From Chiua virens (taxonomy: Eukaryota; Basidiomycota; Agaricomycetes; Boletales; Boletaceae), in the NCBI GenBank assembly GCA_019787685.1, contig JAHNUO010000006.1, forward strand, positions 124,001-188,000: a stretch of 64,000 nucleotides of DNA. The letters are read 5' to 3'. Positions within the stretch are counted from its first letter, which is position 1; each line of letters begins with the position of its first letter. A program made the translations under genes and the position numbers. Of this stretch, positions 21,301 to 32,800 are shown piece by piece. Under the pieces are notes generated by a model. It made no database searches. It saw nothing but the letters and a program-made list of their open reading frames with translations, and was not told the DNA's origin.

Positions 21301-24290
21301 CTTCTGCAAATTTACCTTTATGGCCTTCAGGCCGTTTAACTCTTCGAGCTACAATGCAAAATCATTCTCGAGTTAAATTCTCAATCGTAAGAGAGACTAA
21401 CCTTGGCCTGTTGCGATGCCTGTTGCTGCTCAAGATCTTCTTGAGAATTCTTGACCGCGTCCTTGACACCGGCAGCTTTCTTCGTCAATGCATCCTTCTC
21501 GCTCGTCGCTATATCGATTTCTGCCTTCTTCTTATTGATCTTCGTAGTCCACGGCTGAAGGTCTTTCTGCTTGATCTCAATCTGGTCGTGGAATACTTGC
21601 GTCTTGTCTGTTGCAAGTGCGGTGTTTATCAGGCCAGAAAGGATACAATACATACATAATAACATACCTTTCAAGCTATCTCGAATATTTTCAAGGACGT
21701 CCTCTTCCTTCCTGAGCTGCGCCTCATGTTCCTCGATCTCTGCGCGTTTGCGTGCAATTTTGGCTGTGCTCTCTTCGATCGTGCGTTCAGCCGCGGCCTT
21801 CGCCTGTTCATCCTGTGGACGGAGTCGGACTACATCAGAGGATGATATGCAACAACAAAAGAGATGTGAACCTCCTGCAGCGTCTTCTTCAGCTTCTTTG
21901 CCTTAGTATTAGCATGCTTGCGCCGTTCTTCGAGCCCGACGGCTTGCTTCTCATGCCCAGTCTGGTCTTTGACGGCATCTTCAGCAGCAGTTTTCACTTC
22001 CTGATAAGGTGAGACAGCTGACTGAGCGGTCGAATCTAGAAGAGATTATGAACGCCGACGAACCTCGTATGCCTTCGTACGTTCCTCAAAGTGTTTCTCC
22101 AACATCTCCAAGTGGGTGATATCGTCTCTGTTCCTCTCCGTCTCTGCGTCCAGCTCCTTCTAGTACTTTGACTATGCAGCAATCTCATCAGCAGACAGAT
22201 GCAACACTAACGTCAAAGTACTCACAATCTGCGACTTAAGCCTAGCTTCTTGCTCCAAGCACTTCCAGAGGTACCATTGCCAGAGTCGACTCTGCGCTCT
22301 CACATGGTCGTTAAATAAGCTCAGGTAATCCAGTGCCTCCTTCCTTTGCGCCTCAAGTGCATTCTTCTCCCGTTCGACAATGCGTAACCGGTTCAGCTTC
22401 TCGACTCGTTGTTCAGTGAGAGTCTCGACCGCCGCAAGTGCATCGTCGATCGGGGTTTTGTACGAGGAGGTACCGATGATGTCTTCAAGGTACTCGAGCA
22501 GTCCGTCTTCATGTTCGTTCTGGGCTTTAGGCTTCATCTGGGCGATCGACTCGACTTCTCCCTGGTTGGTACATAAGTCAAATCGCTTTGAATGAGATAC
22601 TCATTGACCGTGAATTACCTGCAAGATAAGGAACCGCTTGTGGTCGAGATCGATCCCCCGACCTTTCAGGAGCGTCTGAACCTCCGTAAAGTTACTAGCA
22701 CATCCATTGATCGTATACTTGCTTGCGTTGTTCTTGTAAGCTATCCGCCCCACCATCAGTTGGGATTTTGGCACTACTTTGTATGCGTCGGGACCAGGCT
22801 AAGTGACTTGTAAGCAAATACAGATCGAATTTTCAAGCAAAACACATACCAAATCAATAATTTCGCGGAAGTATACTTCAACGCGACATTCATCGAGATC
22901 GGAATACCGAGCTGAGTTATGGATCAGCTCGGATAGTTTGCCTTGTCGCATTTTCGATGCACGGTATCCGAACACGAATAAAAGCGCGTCGATGGTATTT
23001 GATTTACCTGAGCCATTGGGACCGACTATCGATGAGAAGGACTGACCACGGAGATGATAAGTATGGTTAACTCTCGAACAATCTACGAGACGCGTACCTT
23101 GTGGAATAGTCCAATTTCTTGCCTTCCTGCGTAGCTCTTGAAATTGACCAGTACCATTTTGTGAATGACTGATCGACTTTTTGGTCCTTCTTCAACGGGA
23201 GGAGGTTGCGGTTGCGGTTGCGGTCTGACTCTGGGCTCCAAGAGAGATTGCTCTTCTTCATCCTCCATTGGTGCCGCCAGTTTCGGAGTCCCAGACGGCT
23301 GAGCGGGGGAAAAGATTTTGTTGGGATCTTGTCGTTTAGTGCGGCGCGGAGTAGCCTTGCATTGCTGATCAAAGCCACCTAGGGTCATCCACTTCTTCGG
23401 CCGCTGCTACCTGTTGTTCAGGCGTAGGATCTTTTCGGGGTGTGGCAAGGGCAGACTTGCGCGGTCGCGGGGTCGAGACATTATCCTCCTCTTCGTCCTC
23501 CGAATAGAATAGCCTATTGGCAGAGTTGAAAGATGGTTTGGACTGCGACTGCTTCGATGCGGGTTTGCCTGCAGCTGCTTTACGACTTCTACTTGTCTGA
23601 ACCGGGAGGGTGTCTTCATCGTCAGAAATCGTGATCGCGGCCTCTTCGTCTTCGTGTTTCGGCTCTCCCTCGACGTCACTTTCAAGCCTTGGAACTCTAC
23701 GAGATGAGCCGGCGGTCTTCGTCGCTTCGATGACGGTGGCTTAGCTGCGGAACGTCGGGTCTTGGATGCCGGGGGAGTGCTCTCCTCCTCCTCTTCTTCC
23801 TTGACCACACGACGAGATCTACCTCTCTGTAAGGGCCCTTGCTCTTCCTTCTCCTCTTCCTCCTCGTCTGACTTTCGTGGTTTCTTCCTAGCAGGAGGTG
23901 CGTCGGGTCTACGTCCCTCCACGTCATCATTTTGTTCCCCTCTGAATCTGAACCTGACCCCTCCTCTGTCTCAGGGACCTCCTCCAACTTCGGTGTCCCT
24001 TTGATCTTCGCACTAGCCTTGGCGCCCCTCGTCCGCTCGGACCCAGCACTCGCGCGTCCCTTTGACATTGACCCAGTAGAGACGGGCTTGGGACGCGTGC
24101 GCGAGGACGATGATGCAGGTTTCGCCCTTGACCGAGTCGTGTTCGCTGTCTCGACGTCCATCTCGTCTTCGGCGACCGAGTGGCCGCGCTTTCGTTTGCC
24201 AATAGTGGCATCGGAGGGCATCTCAATCGACCCTGCTGATGTTGGCTGTGCGAATGAGCCGCGTGTTCGGGAGGACCGTCGTGGAGGCAT
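18345..24290 (-). pseudogene. smc4: SMC4 condensin subunit, unit B, multiply disrupted
   Basis: The whole gene is present: N-terminal disordered region, Walker A (about 23020), first coiled coil, hinge (about 20600-20920), second coiled coil, ABC signature NISNLSGGEK (about 18870), Walker B FMDEIDAALDF (about 18690), and a C-terminus ending SPASRP at stop 18345-18347. Against unit C there is one base lost near 23938 (TTCCCC for TTCCCCC), one lost near 23728, one gained near 23392, and a CAG-to-TAG nonsense codon at 22160-22162 in the first coiled coil. Each lies in exon sequence. An essential condensin subunit could not be made from this copy, so it is a young pseudogene. Confidence 0.88.
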
Positions 24291-24344
24291 TGGTCAATGA
24301 CAATGTTACTTGGTTGACTCTGAGCGACGCGAGATGCTACACGT

Positions 24345-24363
24345 CATGTGATTCAATCACATG
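24345..24363. promoter_or_regulatory. 19-bp inverted repeat upstream of SMC4 (unit B)
   Basis: Same CATGTGATT/AATCACATG inverted repeat as in units A and C. Confidence 0.4.
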
Positions 24364-24842
24364 ATCTCGAATAATGTGTATCCGCCTTCGTCCGCCCGAC
24401 CAACCCCATCCACCTTTTCTATTTCTTCCCTATTCACGATCGCGAGATGTTTATCATCCCCCTTCTCCTCACCTACGACAGGAAACACCTCCTCAACAGT
24501 CTCGCACAAGCCTTGATGTCTCCCACCGGAATAATCAACCAAAACACCCCACCCATTTCACCATCCGTCTCACGCATGCTCGGGATGATATACAACATCC
24601 GCCGCGAGCACTACGTCATACCCGCCCACTTCCTTGACCAAGGCACACCGGTCGAGCTTCTCGACAAACACCCTTACCGCGCTTCGGTTTTGCCGCAGGT
24701 TCTGGGCGAGGTTCTCCAGTACGCTCGGGTGGTAATCCGTCGTTTTGATAGAGACTCGCAGAGACGTCCGAGAGAAGATCTGGGACGCCGTGATGCTGAG
24801 TAGCCCTGTCCCTGCGCCGAGCTTGAGGACTCGACGTTGACG
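24357..24842 (-). pseudogene. Methyltransferase C-terminal fragment, unit B
   Basis: Equivalent to 4213-4714. It contains the SAM motif (KLGAGTGLLS, with Glu changed to Lys) and DVVLAADVVYHPEHA, and ends at the breakpoint into antisense P450 sequence. A small deletion near 24365 removes the normal C-terminal residues, and another near 24560 breaks the frame. Confidence 0.85.
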
Positions 24843-25460
24843 ATCAGTTCTTGAAACCATGCGTCTAATAATTTCATGTCCGGGCTCAGCTTTGTCACAG
24901 TCTAGCTCAAGTCTAGCTGCCCGTTTCATAACGAATGTCCCGAAGAACACGAGGCGCGGCGCGGCGCATCTTCGTCCCATTGTCGAGGATCGGCGCAAGT
25001 ACTTGAATGAGTATGGAAGTGATTGGACCGAAAAACCCGTTCGTGCGCCTCATTGACGGTCCACGGCGGCTCACATACATGTTCTCTTGTAGAACGACCT
25101 TTTATCTTGGTTGATGGATGGAGCTGGGTCAGACATCAGTGTGGAGATGTTAACGGACTACGTATTGGCGACCAATTTTGCTGCCATCCATGTGCGTATT
25201 CTGTTGTTTGTGTTTGTGACGATCGTCTCACTCACCGCATTGTACAGACGACGTATGTCAGACTTTGCGAGCCTGTTTAGTCTCTTGGTCATACTGCATG
25301 CCAGGTTTTTACACTCGCGTTGTACAATCTAGCGGTGAATCCTCAGTACGCACAGCCTCTCCGTGAAGAAGTTGAGACTATCCTCGAGAAAGAGGAATGG
25401 TCGAGAATGTCCTCGGGAAAGATGCGCGAAAGAGACAGTTTCTTTAAGGAGACAATACGT
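24843..25460 (+). pseudogene. Cytochrome P450 internal fragment, unit C
   Basis: A longer version of the unit B fragment. It encodes an AARFITNVPKN-type segment, LRPIVEDRRKYLNEYGSD, an I-helix-like MDGAGSDISVEML segment, ALYNLAVNPQYAQPLREEVE, and a K-helix-like DSFFKET...RM segment, with one or two introns (for example GTGCGT at about 25193). It stops before the haem-binding Cys region and runs directly into the kinase gene. The 5' end is the duplication breakpoint. Frame changes near 25050 and 25420 make it non-functional. Confidence 0.75.
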
Positions 25461-25483
25461 ATGGAAGAAATTTTCAAGAATTA

Positions 25484-27133
25484 ATGATGACTTTCGACGA
25501 CTACGACGAGAACGCTGTGGGTGCAACTTGGATCATACCATCAATCTTCTACGTGCTGATCTCTTCACTCTCAGGAAATCATATCTGATGGCCCCACCTC
25601 CATCGTAACCCGCATCGAATCTGAATTGTCAGACGGCCCTCGGTTCATCGCGGTCAAGACGTCCACCACGGCACATGCCAAAGAGCCTCACGATATCATC
25701 AAGAAAGTTCGCCTACTTGCTTCCCTTTCACATCCGAATGTACGTCGCATTCTGCGTCCGGGTTCTATCATTCAGTAATCTTGAACCTTGCGTGTCCCAG
25801 ATCATCCCACTAATCAAGCAAGAACCAAACCAACGATCCCCAAATCTGAGTTTTTGGATGCCATACATGCCTTACTCGCTAGACGAACTTCTCAAATCTT
25901 CTCGGTTCTCCCCGCACCCCATCGTTTCGTTTGGTGACGCCGCCTCACCCTCCCCGACACCACGCGAAGTTCAGTTCGTCGTTCTTGCCAAGTCAATCAT
26001 CTTCCAAGTCCTGTCTGGAGTGAGCTACCTACACAGCGAACACGTCCGGATCGCCCACCGGGATATCAAGCCGAGCAACATCCTTATGACGCTGTCTGGA
26101 TGTACATGACTGATCGAATCGCATTTTGCGCGGACGAGGAGACTACCGCGAAAGCGAAAGACTTGTGGCCCGAGTCGATCGCGCGAATGTATTTTGAGGT
26201 GTCAACTGGGTACGACAACGGCTTCCTTTTGTCGTATACCTAGCAGTTCTTTGTCGATACTGACGCTTGTATACGTACAGTCCCTATCGGCCGCCAGAAC
26301 TTCTTTTTGGTCCGCGATCGTACGACGCCTTTGCCATCGATGTGTGGAGCCTCGGAGTCACCTTGGCTGAATTCTTCACCTCGCTCCGTCTTCAGACGGA
26401 CTCGGACTCGGACGACGAGGATCTCGCCCTTTTGAACCGTGCTGACGATGGAGAATCTGGGTCTGAGTCGAGTGCCGACTCGCCACGAGCATCCACCCCA
26501 TCCCCAACGCCATTCATCATCCCACGAGGAAATCGCCCACGTCCGGGCATACCGACGGGTAGGTGGACCCGGACGAGTCTATTCGATGCAACGCGCGGCG
26601 AGATCGGGCTCGCGTGGAGTATCTTTCGGGTGCGTGGCACACCGAACGAGAGCACGTGGCCAGTACGTCCTTCTCCCTGCGTTATACATTTTAGCGCACT
26701 GACCACGTCCTTCACACGCCCAAACAAACAGTCGTTTCTGACCCTCCCGGATGCATCCAAGGTCTCCTTTGCCAATGTCGATGCAGTCGACTTGTCGTCG
26801 CGCCTTCCAAATCTCCCTCTGTCCACCTCGAGCATTCGACTTGACACGACCACACACGTGCCAGTGCCAGACCCAGTTTCCTCCCCGCTCGACCTCATTC
26901 ACCGCTTCCTCGTGTACGAGCCCGCTCGCCGGCTCCGTCCCTCCGAGGCCCTCGGACATCCTTGGTTCAAAGCTGACCCTGGGTTGGTGTTACCCACAGA
27001 TGCGGGTTGTAGAGCGTATCCGTCGTGGGTAGCGGAGACGGGAACGGTGGTGCGTACGTTCACCTTGGAAGGGAAAACGCGTACGGTCGGCGATCTGTTG
27101 CAGATGCAGGGCATTGTCGGAAAGGAAATGTAG
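25484..27133 (+). pseudogene. CDK-like protein kinase lacking DFG motif, unit C
   Basis: The likely start MMTFDDYDENA at 25484 is followed by an intron, then an N-lobe with IAVKTSTT (VAIK-like Lys) and LLASLSHPN. After another intron come a hinge region, SGVSYLHSEHVRIAHRDIKPSN (catalytic HRD loop), and a break. The codon after SGC-T is TGA, and the expected LIDFG-IAF reads LI-E/S-HF, so the DFG Asp-Phe-Gly is missing. The C-lobe resumes with PYRPPELLFG, DVWSLG, an acidic insert and GHPWFKADPG, and stops at 27131-27133. It is a CMGC-type kinase, csk1/CAK-like at best. The unit B copy has lost the whole N-lobe. Confidence 0.75.
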
Positions 27134-27589
27134 AAAATGCTTATTGGACGCGTGATCGCATCAAGGGTTGGTATGTACATTCTAAAGCATAAGTAGGAGC
27201 TAGTGTCCTTCCAAGTGACGTTACACACAATGCGTTTGAAACATATAAAACAGGAGTAGACGAACTAGCGAGTAGTAGTGGATCAGGAGGGAAAGTGTAC
27301 CTGTCTGAGAGAGGGTGGATGCATCGAAGAGTGAGATGTGTGGACTCGGCGAGTAGAGTTGCCGTCCGAGTCGACACATCGTATGACTTGACTTTCTTGT
27401 CGCTACATGTATGGTGGTCCATGCAAGCCGGTGGCATACTGCGACACTGTCTTGGTGTCAATGGTGAGCAGTGTGTCCGGTGAAACTCACCGTAAGAAGA
27501 AAAGATGCCAATCTTGGGCTCTCAATCGCGATCATACTCTGAGCAAATCACACCACGCTCGCCAGAAACGACGAGACCCCGACGCTGCA
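27134..27589. other. Intergenic, unit C: no gene seen
   Basis: Counterpart of 5941-6440, with several indels relative to it and no supported reading frame. Confidence 0.5.
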
Positions 27590-29335
27590 CGTTCAGGCTA
27601 TTTCCCACAGTGATGACGAAGAGCGGAACATTTTGGAACAGAAGCAGTCTTCAAGCAGATCCGCAGCAGATTGAAGGTGCCTCAGGTGAACGCTCCCGTT
27701 GCAAGTCCATTCCACGGCCTGGTTTGAGAGCGAGCAACAGGACGCTTGATGGGAAGAGACGTGGTCGACTTGGACAGATTCGAAGCCCAAGGGTAGGTCA
27801 CCGTACCATATTACAAGTCTCTCATCACGACTAACGCGTACACCACTTAGCAACATGTCCACTCCCCCCGCGACTGGTCCTGACGTTGCTTACTCGGACC
27901 CTTATCAACTGTACAGCTCTGACGGCTCAAATACCTCGGAGATTCTCCCATCGCCGTGTTCAATGCCAGCGATTGGCAACGATCTGTAGATCAATATCGG
28001 AAAGCAAAACGACACGGAGGCTCACTGGATCGATGAATCTGACATCTTGACATCTTCATTCTCCTGGTCCTGACCCTGTCTGTCTTTTCTCTACGCGCGC
28101 CTTACGGAGACACCCATACCTCCCCGTTGTTCACTATCACGTATCACCAATGTCGCTGGAATAATGTCAACAATCGATGTGCGGGGTGTATTGAAGCGGT
28201 TCGATGAAGCGAATATAGATGTCTTTTGGCTCGATATCGAGTATTCCGGCGGACACAGTACTTTGTGTGGGACGAGAAGGCGTTCCCTGACTCCGGTCGA
28301 GATGGTTGTAGACGTCGAGGGCAAGCAGCAAAAGGTGCGTTTTAGTGATCGGACTGTTGATGGGTCTCAATTAGACACAGACAGTCATTATCATCGAACC
28401 CAGTCTCGAAGGCGAGTCCGACTATCCTGACTGCGTCTGGCATCGGTGTGCTTGTGAATCCCAAGTCGGGTGAATGTGAGCTCAGGGTAAGTGATGGTTT
28501 CGCTCTGACTCGTCGCGACAACCGATGCGCGTGTCTCAGATAGGGTTGGCCCGGATATTCCTCATGGATCGACTTTTTCAAACCAAACAACTGGGATTTG
28601 TGGATCGAATCATCTAAGACCAAGAGTACAGATGGCCCTGGAGCATGGACGCAGAGTTCGGAGAACGTGTGTATCAACAACACGAATGTGATTTGTCGCC
28701 TTTCTAGCTTTTTCTTTCCGATTTAAACGTCAATTTTTTAAGGTTTTTCACTTCGGTGATCAACGGTCCCGAGATCTCGATGTCAAGAGATAACGTCCAT
28801 TAAGTATAGTGCAGTCAGTTGGGAGCACCGAGATGTGCATAGCATCAATGGGATGCTTTCTTGGTAAATAGCAGGAAGAGCGAAGATGGTTCTTTCAGAT
28901 GGGCTCGCTGGAGTATTTGCAGGGTGAACGTCCCATTGTTTTCTTTGCCACAGCTGGCATTTCTAACGCGTATTCTGAATCCTCCGTAGTAACCCCGAAA
29001 CCGGGATGCTTGGGAGGCGTTACGGGATTGGTGTTATTCTCACCGTTCTTTCGAGCACATACGCACGTCGACGCGAACCGCCGCGAGCGGATGAGCCCTA
29101 CAAGGGTATGATCAAAGACGTGTTGAAGTTGAAATAGGCGAGGTTGCTGATTTGGTAGAACAGTGTGACGGGAGTACCCATCCTCCGGTAGGTCTCTTGA
29201 TCGTTATTTGCGGGACGAGTTTGGTGCTGATACGCATTCGTGACAGCTAGCCCACAATACGTGCTGTCACCCGAGGACGAACAAGGCTTCGGAATTGATG
29301 ATCCAATTTATCTCGGTGACAGCGAGGTGTGACCC
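27590..29335 (+). pseudogene. GH31 alpha-glucosidase relic, unit C
   Basis: Same series of GH31 fragments as in unit B, including RFDEANIDVFWLDIEYSGG near 28190, PFFRAHTHVDANRRE near 29050 and a DDPIYLGDSE-like stretch near 29300. It shares the lost nucleophile motif and most stops with unit B, so the gene was already dead before the duplication. Confidence 0.75.
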
Positions 29336-29876
29336 CTGCCTGCTAACTACTCAGATGCACAAGTTACTATGCCTATTTCTCATACGCGGCCATAGTATCG
29401 TTCATCCATGTTCCAAGTCCTGGCTGGGCCATCACTGTCCCAGCGGTCCTATTGATCCCGCGGACGGGATGGACCTTTCGTCGACACATGGCCATCGCGC
29501 TGCTCGACGGTGTACCGATGACGGAACCAGGACGCGAGTCAGTCGGCGGTGATGAGGACTAGTGTGTCGATGGATCTTCAACCATTGGGGTTCGTAGTGG
29601 CTGGAGTACGAAGCGGACGGCTACCGTTGGTGTTACTGAGAGGCGAGGAGCGGGTGCGGTGGTGTCTGATAACTGAATGAGTATGGATATGTCAAAGTGC
29701 CGCGGTCGGGTCGAGAGAGAGAATAGTGTTGCCAAAGTCTTAGCCATAAGTAGTAAGCCGAGTAGTCAGGCAATGGAATTTGGAACGAGGTGGCTGAATG
29801 GTGTTGTGGGTTGTTGACACAGCTCTCCTCAGAATCTCTCTCATAGTCGACACCGAGCTCACAGCAGCTAAGTACA
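29336..29876. other. Region between GH31 relic and GTPase, unit C
   Basis: No convincing gene. It is the counterpart of 8181-8723 and includes the presumed GTPase promoter. Confidence 0.4.
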
Positions 29877-32800
29877 ATGAAAAGGTTTATAGCTCGCGCT
29901 CGTTTTCCGTGGTTTCGCTCCAAGGCTCCCGCGAGACCTTCCACAGAATCTGTCGCAGAGCCACCCACAGAGCCTCTCGCAGAACCGTCCACGGAATCTC
30001 TCGCAGCGCCACTCGCAGAACCTCCCATAGAGCCACCCGCAGAACCTCTCGCAGGACCTTCCGCAGAATCTGTCGCAGAGCCACCCACAGAACCTCTCGC
30101 AGAACCGTCCACAGAACCTCTCGCAGCGCCACCCGCAGAACCTCTCGCAGGACCTTTTGCTAAATTTCCTGAGGAGTCATCCGCGGAACCTATTATGCAG
30201 ATGGACGGCATCAGAAAGAAATTCGGGCGGTTCAGAATTCTCGTCATAGGCCGAGCCAATGCCGGGAAGACTACGATACTTAAGCAAATCTGCAACTCCA
30301 CGGAAGATCCAGTGATCTTTGATGGACATGGGAATGAGGTATGCTCAAATGAGATGTCCGTGACGATGCGGGCGCACTGACAGTCTGCGATCAGGTCGAT
30401 CTAGTACAGATCCAGGAATCCCGGGACGTGAGTTAAATGGTTACCGTGAAGCCCTGATCAGTAACATTTTTCTAACACGTCTCAAGCGCGGAATGCATAA
30501 CATCGAGAACGAATTGGTCTTTCGAAGCAACCCAAATTTTATCTTTCATGACTCACAGGGCTTCGAAGCTGGTAGCATCGGCGAATTTGAACAGATGAAG
30601 GAGTTTGTTTCATCGCGTGCAAAGACAGCACACCTCAAGAAGCGAGTCCATGCTATATGGTAAGGAGAGATAGCAGGATTTATGCCACGCTGACAATGAC
30701 AACATTGTGACTGAACAGGTACTGTATTCCAATGGACCAGTACCACCGAGCTGTGTTGGCTGCTGAGGAAATGTTTTTCAATGAATGTGACACAGGGAGT
30801 GGTAAGTGCTCCTGATGGATGTATGAAGTTGTTTTTCTCATACTATTTGCAGTGCCTGTGGTACTTGTATTCACAAAATGTGATGCACTGCTGATACAAG
30901 GGTTAGCAGCCTTGACACCTGAAGAACAGAAGCTTTGTCATGAGAGAAGGGTTGTGATTGGACAGCAGAATGCTGAGAGAATGCTGAAAGGAAATCCTAC
31001 ATGGGAGAGGGTACAAAAGATGAGGCATCCACCAAATGCATATGTGGAGTTAAGAGGTATGTATGATATACATGTCTGATGGCCAAACTGATTGTAATGT
31101 ACATAGAACTGCACAAGTCAAATGAGGGGTGTAAACTTCTCTTGAAAAGGACTGTGGGGGCCTTGGATGAAGAAGGATTGCAGATGCTGCTTGTGACTAC
31201 ACAACACACAAACATGCTACTTTGCATTGAGTATGGGTTTATGAGGTAATTTATATGGAGTTTGTGGATTATGGGTTATATGTATTAAAGCATTTTACAG
31301 GGTCCTGATACCTTTCATTCAGGATATATATGAGAAGATGGGACCATTGACAGATTCTGCACAGCAGATGTTGGTGGAAGGAATTGGATCGTGGTTTCCA
31401 CATCTTCAGGTGTGTGAATTTGTATGCAGTGAATGAGATCTGTAGTGAAAGAAATTGTTGTCCTATTCATAAAAGGTGAGACATCCGTGTGATTGTAAAT
31501 GAGGATGCTGGATGATGTATGCCCTGCTGTGCTTGCCCCTGTCCTGCCATTCATAGGAAGTAAGTGCTCTGATTGTGAATGGGGTTCCAGAAGGATGCTG
31601 ATGCATGCCCCTCTGTGCTTGCCCCTGTCCTGCCATTCATAGGGAGTAAGTGCTCTGATTGTGAATGGGGTTCCAGAAGGATGCTGATGCATGCCCCTCT
31701 GTGCTTGCCCCTGTCCTGCCATTCATAGTCAGTAAGTGCTCTGATTGTGAATGGGGTTCCAGAAGGATGCTGATGCATGCCCCTCTGTGCTTGCCCCTGT
31801 CCTGCCATTCATAGTCAGTAAGTGCTCTGATTGTGAATGGGGTTCCAGAAGGATGCTGATGCATGCCCCTCTGTGCTTGCCCCTGTCCTGCCATTCATAG
31901 TATGTAAGTGCTCTGATTGTGAATGGGGTTCCAGAAGGATGCTGATGCATGCCCCTCTGTGCTTGCCCCTGTCCTGCCATTCATAGGATGTAAGTGCTCT
32001 TAATGTGAATGGGGTTCCAGAAGGATGCTGATGCATGCCCCTCTGTGCTTGCCCCTGTCCTGCCATTCATAGGGTGTAAGTTTTCTGACTGTGAATGGGG
32101 TTCCAGAAGGATGCTGATGCATGCCCCTCTGTGCTTGCCCCTGTCCTGCCATTCATAGCTTGTAAGTGCTCTGATTGTGAATGGGGTTCCAGAAGGATGC
32201 TGATGCATGCCCCTCTGTGCTTGCCCCTGTCCTGCCATTCATAGTATGTAAGTGCTCTGATTGTGAATGGGGTTCCAGAAGGATGCTGATGCATGCCCCT
32301 CTGTGCTTGCCCCTGTCCTGCCATTCATAGTATGTAAGTGCTCTGATTGTGAATGGGGTTCCAGAAGGATGCTGATGCATGCCCCTCTGTGCTTGCCCCT
32401 GTCCTGCCATTCATAGCGAGTAAGTGCTCTGATTGTGAGTGGGGTTCCAGAAGGATGCTGATGCATGCCCCTCTGTGCTTGCCCCTGTCCTGCCATTCAT
32501 AGCCAGTAAGTGCTCTGATTGTGAATGGGGTTCCAGAAGGATGCTGATGCATGCCCCTCTGTGCTTGCCCCTGTCCTGCCATTCATAGTCAGTAAGTGCT
32601 CTGATTGTGAATGGGGTTCCAGAAGGATGCTGATGCATGCCCCTCTGTGCTTGCCCCTGTCCTGCCATTCATAGCTTGTAAGTGCTCTGATTGTGAATGG
32701 GGTTCCAGAAGGATGCTGATGCATGCCCCTCTGTGCTTGCCCCTGTCCTGCCATTCATAGCCAGTAAGTGCTCTGATTGTGAATGGGGTTCCAGAAGGAT

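Larger units (their letters stand above)
4715..24842. repeat. Segmental duplication unit B (full)
   Basis: A 20,128-bp unit in direct orientation with unit C. It begins inside a cytochrome P450 gene fragment and ends inside the methyltransferase gene, so the A/B junction at 4714/4715 fuses the two. Compared with C it lacks about 1.07 kb near 5024 (P450 end plus kinase start), has a longer 86-bp array (35 against 24 intervals), and carries its Tc1 element at a different site. Confidence 0.93.
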
